Below are positions 1 through 6,160 of a stretch of 12,976 nucleotides of DNA, piece by piece. A model generated the notes under the pieces. That model did not search any database. It worked only from the letters and a program-made list of their open reading frames with translations, and was not told the origin of the DNA. The DNA is from an uncultured Collinsella sp. Lineage in GTDB: Bacteria; Actinomycetota; Coriobacteriia; Coriobacteriales; Coriobacteriaceae. The DNA is taken from contig URWQ01000021.1 of NCBI GenBank assembly GCA_900551635.1, positions 1 to 12,976 on the forward strand, written 5' to 3'. The translations under genes and the position numbers were made by a program. How positions within the stretch are numbered: position 1 is the stretch's first letter; every line of letters starts with the position of its first letter.

Positions 1-305
1 GAATTGGAGAGAGCGCTCCCGCAAACTGCCTCTTGACAACTTATAGGAGCGTCGGTTTTGCCGGAGTGCAATTCGTTGTGGTTGGAGGCTAACGGTTTAT
101 CGTAGTAATCCGGCATAGTTTTGGAGTGGTAGTAAATAGATGGCAGCTACTGTGCCGCTACCGCCGCGATTTTGCCTCCCATTTCCGTAACCTTTCCGCA
201 ACAATGTGCCCTCCTCGGCGCCTGCGCCCGCTTGCAACGCCCCCTGCGCTACACTTAGTCGCACTATGGCGCCGTCGCGTCGCACCAGACCCAAGGGGGA
301 CACTC
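1..305. other. Gene-poor leading region upstream of the kinase gene
   Basis: No convincing gene is visible. The first ~130 bases are more AT-rich than the rest of the window. A short minus-strand frame opens with ATG at 116 and stays open to the window edge (starts MPDYYDKP), but it has no purine-rich ribosome site and may be part of a repeat or the end of something outside the window. Two loosely similar stretches (GTTTTGCCGGAGTG near 54 and GTTTTGGAGTG near 118) hint at an old duplication. A TTGCAA at 232-237 could be a -35 element for the kinase gene, but no good -10 sits at the right distance. The kinase's ribosome site AAGGGGGA is at 293-300. Confidence 0.4.
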
Positions 306-1130
306 ATGAAGAACACTCAGCTGCTGCTGATCAACGATATGTGCGGCTACGGTAAGGTCGCGCTTTCTGCCATGCTGCCGGTGCTGTCGCACATGGGTTA
401 CCGTATCCACAACCTGCCGACGGCCCTCGTTTCCGATACGCTCAACTACCCCAAGTTTTACATCCACGACACCACGGAGTACGTGCGTCAGAGTCTTGCC
501 ATCTGGGAGGAGCTCGGCTTTGAATTCGACGCCATCTCGACCGGCTTTATCGTGACCGAGGAAGAGGCGCGCATCATCTCGGACTTTTGCCACCGCCGTT
601 CGCAAAAAGGCACCAAGGTGTTCGTCGACCCCATCATGGCCGACAACGGCAGGCTCTACGCCGGCGTGCCCGAATCGACCATCGGCCTTATGCGCAGCCT
701 GGTCGAGTGCGCCGACTACGCGGTGCCCAACTATACCGAGGCGTGTCTGCTCACCGATACGCCTATGGCCGAGCAGATTACGGCCGATGAGGCTCGTGCG
801 CTCGTGGACGCCATGCTCGCGCTGGGCGCCAAGTCGGTGGTCATTACGAGCGCGAAGGTCGACGGGGCGAGTGCCGTCATCGGCTACGACCATGTGGCGG
901 GAGAGTACTTCACGATTCCCTTTGAGCTGATCCCGGTGTATTTCCCGGGCACGGGCGATACGTTCTCGTCGGTGCTCGTGGGTCGCGTTATGGCCGGCTG
1001 GAGCTTACAGCGTGCGACGACCGACGCCATGCGTGTGGTGGCCGAGCTTATCGAGCGCAATGCCGACCAAGAAGACAAGTCGGCCGGCCTTCCCATCGAG
1101 GCCTGCCTGGATGTGATCGACCATGAGTAA
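306..1130 (+). CDS. Pyridoxamine/pyridoxal kinase (PdxK/PdxY-like, ribokinase superfamily)
   Basis: Predicted cytoplasmic kinase that phosphorylates the 5'-hydroxyl of B6 vitamers (pyridoxal, pyridoxamine, pyridoxine) with ATP in the PLP salvage pathway. The 274-residue product has the expected length. Seen in sequence: N-terminal LLLINDMCGYGKVALSA (residues 6-22), matching the pyridoxal kinase opening; VDPIMADNG at 107-115; PNYTEA at 141-146; and the catalytic GTGDTF at 215-220, with Asp218 as probable base. The start at 306 follows AAGGGGGA by 5 bases. The frame stays open upstream to 126, but that extension has no ribosome site and does not look like the family. The last 8 bases overlap the next gene, so the two are probably translated together. 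The vitamer preference (PdxY versus PdxK) cannot be told from sequence alone; a related ThiD/HMP kinase activity is a less likely alternative. Confidence 0.87.
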   Translation: MKNTQLLLINDMCGYGKVALSAMLPVLSHMGYRIHNLPTALVSDTLNYPKFYIHDTTEYVRQSLAIWEELGFEFDAISTGFIVTEEEARIISDFCHRRSQKGTKVFVDPIMADNGRLYAGVPESTIGLMRSLVECADYAVPNYTEACLLTDTPMAEQITADEARALVDAMLALGAKSVVITSAKVDGASAVIGYDHVAGEYFTIPFELIPVYFPGTGDTFSSVLVGRVMAGWSLQRATTDAMRVVAELIERNADQEDKSAGLPIEACLDVIDHE

Positions 1131-1452
1131 CGCCGGCGAGGGCGGCGTCAAGCCTGCGGGCGAGAACGGGCCGCTCGGTGCGCCGCGTAGCAAGCGTCCG
1201 CGTATCCGCGTGAGCTGCGTGGACCAGCTGGGTGCGTGCCGTTGTCACCATGGTCACAAGCCGGGAGACGTCTTCGACTTCGATCGAGACCGCGGCAAGA
1301 TGTGCGCTATGGCCTGTCACGTGGGCTTTCCCTATATCGATATCCTGCGCTATGGCGGAACCGTGCCTGGCAACGAGCCTGGTGCGGCAAAGTTCTGCTG
1401 CCCCGAGGTCGATACGCTGAACGTCTGGCTTGCCGAGATCGTTGACGAGTAG
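1123..1452 (+). CDS. Small cysteine-rich protein, TIGR04076-like
   Basis: A 109-residue protein with seven cysteines (residues 32, 39, 41, 61, 65, 92, 93). The pattern of an early Cys cluster with HKPGD (46-49 region), then MCAMACHVGFPYIDILRYGG (about 60-79), then a late FCCPE (91-95) resembles the uncharacterised TIGR04076 family, in which CPxxxxGxxF is followed by a CxxA-type segment and a late Cys. The cysteines could bind a metal or an iron-sulfur cluster; that is inference. The first ~27 residues are Gly/Pro/Lys-rich and look disordered. The ATG lies inside the end of the kinase gene (ATGAGTAA, 8-base overlap), so translational coupling is likely. No function is known to me; a link to B6 metabolism is suggested only by position. 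Confidence 0.75.
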   Translation: MSNAGEGGVKPAGENGPLGAPRSKRPRIRVSCVDQLGACRCHHGHKPGDVFDFDRDRGKMCAMACHVGFPYIDILRYGGTVPGNEPGAAKFCCPEVDTLNVWLAEIVDE

Positions 1453-1460
1453 TCGAGCGC

Positions 1461-1493
1461 AATGTGACAAAGGGGCAGCCCCTTTGACACATT
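1461..1493. repeat. Dispersed palindrome, copy 1
   Basis: Starts 8 bases after the stop of the Cys-rich gene. Arms AATGTG-A-CAAAGGGG and CCCCTTTG-A-CACATT pair around a CAG loop, with one A/A mismatch. It belongs to the same family as 3009-3039, 4974-5006 and 11699-11724. It could fold as a hairpin in RNA, but it has no T-run after it, so a terminator role is uncertain. Confidence 0.85.
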
Positions 1494-1527
1494 CGCCGGT
1501 GATGCCCCTTCTTTTGCTTATAATTTC

Positions 1528-1615
1528 AAATCTCTGCATTTCATCCGATTTTAGGTTCTAAAAATTCTGCGTTTCATCGATAATCAAGCATATAAAACTT
1601 TGCATTTCATTCGAT
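1528..1615 (+). promoter_or_regulatory. Three direct repeats at exact 33-bp spacing upstream of the ATPase gene
   Basis: The motif TGCATTTCATYCGAT occurs at 1535-1549, 1568-1581 (as TGCGTTTCATCGAT, one base shorter) and 1601-1615, each preceded by an A-rich AAAATTC-like heptamer. The distance from start to start is 33 bases both times, about three helical turns, so the copies lie on the same DNA face. A possible -10 box TATAAA (1591-1596) lies between copies 2 and 3, with a weak -35 (TGCGTT, 1568-1573) inside copy 2 at 17 bp. The arrangement looks like an operator array for the downstream gene, possibly autoregulatory. The repeats are seen; the regulatory role is inference. Confidence 0.6.
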
Positions 1616-1634
1616 GACACCGAGGGGAGAGCCT

Positions 1635-2996
1635 ATGCTGCGCAGGAAAATAGCGGCAGAGCTGGAGCGTTGGCTGAAGTCTTCCGAGCAAAAGGCCTTG
1701 TTCATTACGGGTTCTCGCCAGATTGGCAAAAGCTATTCGATTCGCGCATTTGGCAAAGCCAACCATGCAACCTACATCGAGCTTAACCTCATGGAAAACC
1801 GCCAGGCAAAAGATGCTCTTCTCGAGGCGCGGAATGCCGATGATTTCATCAGCAGGGTGACGCTTCTTTCGGGAAAGCCGATTGCGCCAGGCAAAACGCT
1901 CGTGTTTATCGATGAGGTCCAAGAGGCCCCCGACATCATGACGATGGCAAAGTTCCTTGTTGAGGACGGGAGGTGCCGCTGGGCGTTTTCGGGGTCAATG
2001 CTCGGGACTCAGTTCAAGGGCGTCAGGTCCTATCCCGTGGGGTATGTCCACGAGCTTAGGATGTTCCCGCTCGATTTTGAGGAGTTTTGCTGGGCAACCG
2101 GGGTGAGCGAGGGGGCTCGCCAAACGATACGTGACGCGTGTATCAGCGAGAGGCCCGTTCCTGATTACATTCATGACGCGATGATGGCAAACTTCAGGAC
2201 CTATACCGTTGTCGGCGGAATGCCGGAGGTCGTGCAGCGTTTTCTTGACACGCAGGGCGACCTTGCCTCTGTTCGTCAGCTACAGTCAGAGCTCAACGAA
2301 CAGTACCGGCGGGATATCTCCAAGTATGCAAGCGGGCGAGCCCTTCAGGTGCAGAGCATTTACGATCAGCTCCCTATTATGCTCGAGGGCGAAAACAAGC
2401 GCTTCGTGCTCAATTCCATTGACCCCAAGGCTCACTACGAGAAGTATCAGCGAGATTTTGTATGGCTTGTCGATGCCGGCGTTGCTCTCAAAGCCGATAT
2501 CGTAACCGAGCCAAAATCGCCCTTGCTCAAGACGGCACGGCCATCGCAGTTCAAGCTATATCAATCGGATACGGGCATGTTAATGGCGCGCTACCCCGTC
2601 GGAGTCGCCCAAGCGGCGTATCTTGATAGCAAGGAGCCCAATCTGGGCGGCATTTACGAAAACGTGGTGGCCCAGCAGCTGGCTGCCCAAAATCGCCAGC
2701 TTTACTACTATCAGACAAAAAAGCGCGGTGAAGTGGACTTTGTGGTCGATGGACCGGATGGGACGGCTGTTCCGATCGAGGTTAAATCGGGCTCCTATTA
2801 CCACGCGCACGCTGCGCTCGGTCATGTGCTTGATACGGCTGAATATGGCGTAAGGCTCGGGATTGTTTTCTCGAGAGGCAACGTTGAGCGCAACGGAGCG
2901 GTTCTCTATTTGCCGCTATATGCGACCTGGGCCCTTTCGGATGTTTTGGGCGACTCCTGCGCCGAGGGGATAAAGCTGGAGGTCAAGCCGGTCTAG
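1635..2996 (+). CDS. ATPase with AAA_14 and DUF4143 domains
   Basis: A 453-residue protein of the prokaryotic AAA_14/DUF4143 family. Visible parts: Walker A GSRQIGKS (26-33), Walker B LVFIDE (89-94), sensor-like FSGSMLG (118-124), a middle region with NEQYRRDISKYA typical of the start of DUF4143, and a C-terminal PD-(D/E)XK-like core with EVDF (366-369) and EVK (382-384). These ATPases are common, often exist in many copies per genome and have no settled role; links to mobile elements or stress have been proposed. I chose the ATG at 1635 because GAGGGGAG lies 6 bases ahead. An in-frame ATG at 1614 falls inside the third upstream repeat and has no ribosome site. Base and codon use (AGG, ATA, AT-rich stretches) differ from the neighbours, suggesting acquisition by transfer. 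It seems to be transcribed alone. Confidence 0.87.
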   Translation: MLRRKIAAELERWLKSSEQKALFITGSRQIGKSYSIRAFGKANHATYIELNLMENRQAKDALLEARNADDFISRVTLLSGKPIAPGKTLVFIDEVQEAPDIMTMAKFLVEDGRCRWAFSGSMLGTQFKGVRSYPVGYVHELRMFPLDFEEFCWATGVSEGARQTIRDACISERPVPDYIHDAMMANFRTYTVVGGMPEVVQRFLDTQGDLASVRQLQSELNEQYRRDISKYASGRALQVQSIYDQLPIMLEGENKRFVLNSIDPKAHYEKYQRDFVWLVDAGVALKADIVTEPKSPLLKTARPSQFKLYQSDTGMLMARYPVGVAQAAYLDSKEPNLGGIYENVVAQQLAAQNRQLYYYQTKKRGEVDFVVDGPDGTAVPIEVKSGSYYHAHAALGHVLDTAEYGVRLGIVFSRGNVERNGAVLYLPLYATWALSDVLGDSCAEGIKLEVKPV

Positions 2997-3008
2997 GGCC
3001 AGTCCCGG

Positions 3009-3039
3009 ATGTGACAAAGGGACAGTCCCTTTGTCACAT
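3009..3039. repeat. Dispersed palindrome, copy 2 (perfect)
   Basis: Starts 12 bases after the ATPase stop codon. ATGTGACAAAGGGAC and its exact reverse complement flank a single central A, giving 15-bp perfect arms. This is the cleanest copy of the family in the window. It lies between convergent genes, where a hairpin could affect transcript ends in both directions. Confidence 0.88.
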
Positions 3040-3043
3040 TCAT

Positions 3044-3139
3044 GAGTGTGGATTTTCTCCCACCGAGATAACGAGCGTGGATTTTCTCCCGTTTAGAGCG
3101 CACTCGAACGCTCAAAGTGGGAGAAAATCCACACTCGTT
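3044..3139. repeat. Long inverted repeat with three copies of a GTGGATTTTCTCCC motif
   Basis: GAGTGTGGATTTTCTCCCAC (3044-3063) is repeated exactly in inverted form at 3117-3136. A third, direct copy, CGAGCGTGGATTTTCTCCCG, lies at 3072-3091. The middle and right copies form the better hairpin: 3070-3100 pairs with 3109-3139 at 27 of 31 positions around the 8-base loop CACTCGAA. It sits between the convergent ATPase and phosphatase genes. It may act as a two-way transcription stop or be a REP/MITE-like sequence; no coding capacity is evident. Confidence 0.82.
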
Positions 3140-3182
3140 TTATGCCGATGGCGTGGCCCGTGTGCCCGCGCCGCCCGAGCGC

Positions 3183-3629
3183 CTACAGCTGCTCGAGCAT
3201 GGCGGTGCAACCGGCGAGTACATCGCGGTAGGTGGCGTCGAAATTGCCGGTGTACCAGGGGTCGGCCACGTCGCCGGGGCGATCGGTCCAATCGAGCAGG
3301 CGCGAGATCTTGCCATCGGGGTCCTTCCCAAAAATTCGGTACAGGGCGCGGGCGTTCTCGTCGTCCATATAGACAATGTGGTCCCAGTCGCCATACTCCG
3401 CGCGACGTACCTGACGTGCGCGATGTGCGACGACGGGAATCCCGACCTCGCGTAGCTTGGCAACGGTACTGTGGTGTGGCGGGTTGCCGATCTCCTCGGT
3501 CGAGGTCGCCGCGGAATCGATGGCAAACTCCGCCTCGCGCCCAGCGCGGCGCACGAGCTCGGTAAACACCGACTCGGCCATCGTCGAGCGGCAGATGTTT
3601 CCATAGCAGATAAACAGTACACGTTGCAT
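3183..3629 (-). CDS. Low-molecular-weight protein tyrosine phosphatase
   Basis: A 148-residue cytoplasmic phosphatase of the LMW-PTP/arsenate-reductase fold, the usual length for the family. It hydrolyses phosphotyrosine through a Cys-phosphate intermediate. The P-loop CYGNICRS is at 8-15 (nucleophile Cys8, phosphate-binding Arg14), and the general-acid loop DPWY is at 123-126 (Asp123). Substitution of Thr for the usual Pro after CRS is a mild deviation. The start at 3629 follows GAAAGGAAA at a normal distance; upstream in-frame codons up to 3674 would add residues unlike the family. The gene lies 45 bases downstream of the MFS transporter on the same strand and is probably co-transcribed. 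In bacteria such enzymes often reverse BY-kinase phosphorylation in polysaccharide control, but no kinase or capsule gene is present here, so the target is unknown. Confidence 0.92.
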   Translation of the reverse strand: MQRVLFICYGNICRSTMAESVFTELVRRAGREAEFAIDSAATSTEEIGNPPHHSTVAKLREVGIPVVAHRARQVRRAEYGDWDHIVYMDDENARALYRIFGKDPDGKISRLLDWTDRPGDVADPWYTGNFDATYRDVLAGCTAMLEQL

Positions 3630-3674
3630 ATGCGGTTTCCTTTCGATCGCCATCATCGAGCTCGAGTATCGCAT

Positions 3675-4925
3675 CTACGCCTGCGCCATCGCCCTCTTGC
3701 GTTCCCAGCGAGCCAACTTAATCGTCACTAGCGTAAGCACCCAGGCCACAAGCGAGAACGCGGCACCCACTGCGCCTACATATGCAATGCCAACGCTGCT
3801 TACCACGGCGCCGCCCACTGCGGTGCCAAACGAGATGCCGACGTTAAACGCCATGGGCTCAACCGAACTTGCGAGTACCATCGACTTGGGATGGCGGCTG
3901 CGTGCCACGTCCATAAAGTGCGTGATGCACGACACCGAGAACAGGTACATGAGCAGCGCCAGGCTAAAGACAAAGACCAGCGCGAGCGGCATGGTGCCGC
4001 CCACAGCAAACAGTCCGAGTAACGCTGCAGCCTGCAGCACAAACGTCACGAGTAGCGCCTTCATGCCAAAGCGAGCATCGATCCATCCGCCCAGGATGTT
4101 CGAGATCAGGCAGAACACGCCGTAGGCCATGAGCGTGGTACTGGCTTCGACCGTGCCCATGCCCAGCACCTGCTCAAGATAAGGCGTCACGTAGCCGTAG
4201 AACACATAGACCGAGCCCACGCCAAACAAAAAGATGAGCATGCCGGTGATGATGCTCGGTTCGCGCAGCAGCCCCGCCTGCTCGCGAAAGGTGGCAGGTT
4301 CGTCGGTTTGCCCAGCGCGCGGCATAAACATCACGAGCGCTCCGCAGATCAGAACGGCAAAGGCCAGCGTGCCGTACATGGCCACGTGCCAATCGAGTGT
4401 GCCGGCCACAAACTTGCCGATCGAAGTGACAAAGACCATTGCCACGGAAAACGCACCATATACCACCGAGATGGCAAACGAAGTTTGCTGCGGGGACAGC
4501 AGCTCGGGGATGTACGTCACACCCACAGCGAGCAGTGCGCCAGAGACGGAGCCCAGGATGATGCGCGAGATAAACAGCACCTGGAAGTTGGGCGCCAACG
4601 CCATGACCAGGTTGCCGAGCACAAAGACGATGCTGTAGCACACGAGCAGCTGGTAGCGGCGAAAACGTCCCGTGCTGAGCGCAAGCACCGGCGTGGCGAT
4701 GGCGTAGACAAGCGCAAACACGCTGATGAGCTGGCCTGCGGTGGCAAGCGATATGCCGAGCTCCGTCGCCAGGTCGCTCTCGATGCCGATGACCACGAAC
4801 TCCGAGCAGCCGAGCGAAAAACCTAACAACACGAGCAGCGCCAGGCAAAGATTGGTGCGCGCAGGTGAAAGCGCGGCGGCGGTTGACTTGCTTTTAGGCG
4901 TGGTTGCGGCGGTCAAGGCTGTCAC
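3675..4925 (-). CDS. MFS transporter, DHA1 type (AraJ/NepI-like efflux permease)
   Basis: A 416-residue integral membrane protein with about 12 hydrophobic segments, typical of major facilitator superfamily drug/sugar/nucleoside efflux pumps driven by proton exchange. SEFVVIGIESDLATELGIS (41-59) in the first segment region and the 2-3 loop TGRFRRYQLL (85-94) resemble AraJ/NepI-like members; the equivalent second-half loop is GGWIDARFGMKALL (279-292). The cytoplasmic linker of about 201-222 separates the two six-helix halves, and the tail is basic. The start is uncertain. GTG at 4925 gives the longest frame, but GGAG overlaps it. TTG at 4916 has GGAGTG at a good distance and is an equal or better candidate. 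The tyrosine phosphatase gene follows on the same strand. The substrate cannot be assigned. Confidence 0.87.
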   Translation of the reverse strand: MTALTAATTPKSKSTAAALSPARTNLCLALLVLLGFSLGCSEFVVIGIESDLATELGISLATAGQLISVFALVYAIATPVLALSTGRFRRYQLLVCYSIVFVLGNLVMALAPNFQVLFISRIILGSVSGALLAVGVTYIPELLSPQQTSFAISVVYGAFSVAMVFVTSIGKFVAGTLDWHVAMYGTLAFAVLICGALVMFMPRAGQTDEPATFREQAGLLREPSIITGMLIFLFGVGSVYVFYGYVTPYLEQVLGMGTVEASTTLMAYGVFCLISNILGGWIDARFGMKALLVTFVLQAAALLGLFAVGGTMPLALVFVFSLALLMYLFSVSCITHFMDVARSRHPKSMVLASSVEPMAFNVGISFGTAVGGAVVSSVGIAYVGAVGAAFSLVAWVLTLVTIKLARWERKRAMAQA

Positions 4926-4937
4926 TCCAATGTCGCA

Positions 4938-4964
4938 TTAATAAGCGGGATTCAATCCCTGCAA
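4938..4964 (-). promoter_or_regulatory. Candidate promoter with 13-bp palindromic operator for the MFS gene
   Basis: On the minus strand a TTGCAG box (4964-4959) and a TATTAA box (4943-4938) lie 15 bases apart, 13 bases before the GTG start. Between them is the perfect odd-centre palindrome GGGATTCAATCCC (4947-4959). A repressor site inside a core promoter is common for efflux genes. The palindrome is certain; the promoter is weak, because the spacer is shorter than the ideal 17. Confidence 0.4.
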
Positions 4965-4973
4965 CTCTAACAG

Positions 4974-5006
4974 AATGTGACAAAGAGACAGTCCCTTTGT
5001 CGCATT
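4974..5006. repeat. Dispersed palindrome, copy 3
   Basis: AATGTGACAAAGAGAC, then A, then GTCCCTTTGTCGCATT. Same family as the copies at 1461, 3009 and 11699, with two arm mismatches. Unlike the others it lies between divergent genes, upstream of the MFS start, so it cannot be a terminator for either neighbour. This argues that the family is a mobile or amplified repeat rather than only a transcription stop. Confidence 0.83.
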
Positions 5007-5026
5007 GCGCTGCCGGCCAGTCGCCC

Positions 5027-5093
5027 AAACCGTCACAACATTCGGCGAAAATCTCGAAATCGAGGAAAAGCGTCGAATGTTGTGACGGTTTTT
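5027..5093. repeat. Long hairpin element between divergent genes
   Basis: AAACCGTCACAACATTCGGCG (5027-5047) pairs with 5071-5091 at 20 of 21 positions; the one exception is G/T compatible. The 23-base middle can form a small CTCG/CGAG hairpin. A T-run (5089-5093) follows the right arm, so on the plus strand it has the form of an intrinsic terminator. No plus-strand gene ends just upstream, however, so it is either a stop for readthrough or a dispersed repeat. Confidence 0.82.
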
Positions 5094-5177
5094 GTGTCCG
5101 GCGCGGGTGAGCTTCGGTGTCGTCTGGGGGTATAAAACTAGCGAGTGTTTATTTGCGAGGCCTAAGGGGCGCCCCGT

Positions 5178-6047
5178 ATGGATATCGATAACTTTGAATG
5201 GTGGTATAGCGAGGGTGAGACTCCGGACGAGGGGTGGGACGAGCCTACGCCGCGTGGCGTGTCGAGCGACGAGGACGAGACCGGCAACGACGTCGCCGCC
5301 GACTCGGACGCCGCCCTCGATCCCGTCGAGCCCCTGACCTTCGAACAAGCTTGGGCCCAGGCCGAGGCAGACGAGGCCAAGGCCGACGCTACGGCCACGC
5401 TCGGCGAGCCAGCCGACATGTCGATCTCGCCGGCAAAGACCCCGCAGCCGCGTCACACCATCGATCCCGACAGCACGGCATCCTTCAGTATTCTCGACGT
5501 GCCCTCGCAGGGCGCTCAGGCGCCCGCACCCACACGTCGCCCCAATCTGTCTCGCGAGGAAGATGCAGGACGTCGCTCTCCGCTTGGCCCCATCCTTATC
5601 GCCTTCATGGCCGGCGTTATCGCATGCTCGGTAATTGGAAACGTCTGGAGCCATGTCGAGCAGCAGCGAAAAGACGCCGCCAGGGTCGAGATGTCTGTCG
5701 AGCAATCGCTCGGCCGCACGCGCTCGGTACATGTGTCGGTCGAGGTCAAGGACGGCGCGACGTGGGACACCGCGCGCGGCGACAGCCAAATGCTCATCCA
5801 TATCGTGGGGCGCACGCTCAAAGGGCAGACGATTGACGAGTATCAATACGTCAATTCCGCTGGTGACGGCATCGAACTTAAGCCCGGCGACTACGAGCTC
5901 ACCGTCGATGAACCGCCCGTCGCCACCGACGGCACGCGCTTCCGTGCCTCAAAGCGCATGGTTCCCGTGAGCTTTAACTCGCAGGCGCCCGATACGGTCG
6001 ACACCACGCCACAGGGCGGGTTTGACCTTTACGTAGATACCCAGTAG
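5178..6047 (+). CDS. Single-pass membrane protein of unknown function
   Basis: I do not recognise this 289-residue protein. It has three parts. Residues 1-134 form a low-complexity, acidic, Pro/Ala-rich segment, probably disordered, with a Trp/Tyr-containing start (MDIDNFEWWY). One hydrophobic segment runs from about 136 to 157, preceded by RR at 132-133, which predicts the N-terminus inside the cell. A domain of about 130 residues (160-289) with alternating hydrophobic residues suggesting beta strands would lie outside. The extracytoplasmic part has KPGDYELTVDEPP at 235-247, reminiscent of beta-sandwich or carrier-like surface domains, but I make no family call. The start follows AAGGGG (5164-5173 region) by about 8-10 bases. 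A TATAAA at 5131-5136 may be a -10 box, without a clear -35. The gene is monocistronic and divergent from the MFS gene. Confidence 0.75.
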   Translation: MDIDNFEWWYSEGETPDEGWDEPTPRGVSSDEDETGNDVAADSDAALDPVEPLTFEQAWAQAEADEAKADATATLGEPADMSISPAKTPQPRHTIDPDSTASFSILDVPSQGAQAPAPTRRPNLSREEDAGRRSPLGPILIAFMAGVIACSVIGNVWSHVEQQRKDAARVEMSVEQSLGRTRSVHVSVEVKDGATWDTARGDSQMLIHIVGRTLKGQTIDEYQYVNSAGDGIELKPGDYELTVDEPPVATDGTRFRASKRMVPVSFNSQAPDTVDTTPQGGFDLYVDTQ

Positions 6048-6117
6048 GCGCTCGCCGCTCATTCCGCTATGGCTACTCAATAATCGCCTGCCGTCCCGTC
6101 CCGCCGCCAAGAGTGGG

Positions 6118-6140
6118 ACAATAGCCCTCGACACTATTGT
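6118..6140. promoter_or_regulatory. 7-bp inverted repeat just ahead of the epimerase gene
   Basis: ACAATAG (6118-6124) and CTATTGT (6134-6140) are exact inverted copies separated by 9 bases. The element ends 8 bases before the ribosome site GGAGGAAG (6149-6156). It could be an operator or a small 5' RNA hairpin. No consensus promoter is clear here. Confidence 0.3.
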
Positions 6141-6160
6141 TTACTTTTGGAGGAAGTAGC

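Noticed and set aside
126..305. 60-codon upstream extension of the B6 kinase
   Set aside because: No ribosome site at 126, Arg/Pro/Leu-rich translation unlike the family, and a good site AAGGGGGA directly before ATG 306.
1528..1615. CRISPR-like array
   Set aside because: Only about 15-22 bases per 33-base unit are conserved, leaving 11-18 bases between; there are just three units, no cas genes, and the position is directly before a ribosome site.
1614..1634. Earlier ATG for the ATPase gene
   Set aside because: It falls inside the third upstream repeat without a ribosome site; GAGGGGAG precedes ATG 1635 at good distance.
3011..3565. Plus-strand Arg-rich frame opposite the tyrosine phosphatase
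   Set aside because: It begins in the repeat and reads antisense to a gene with clear catalytic motifs; the Arg-rich product is typical of an antisense shadow.
5089..5093. T-run taken as terminator of a plus-strand gene
   Set aside because: No plus-strand gene ends between the MFS gene and this site, so it is recorded as a hairpin/repeat rather than a terminator.
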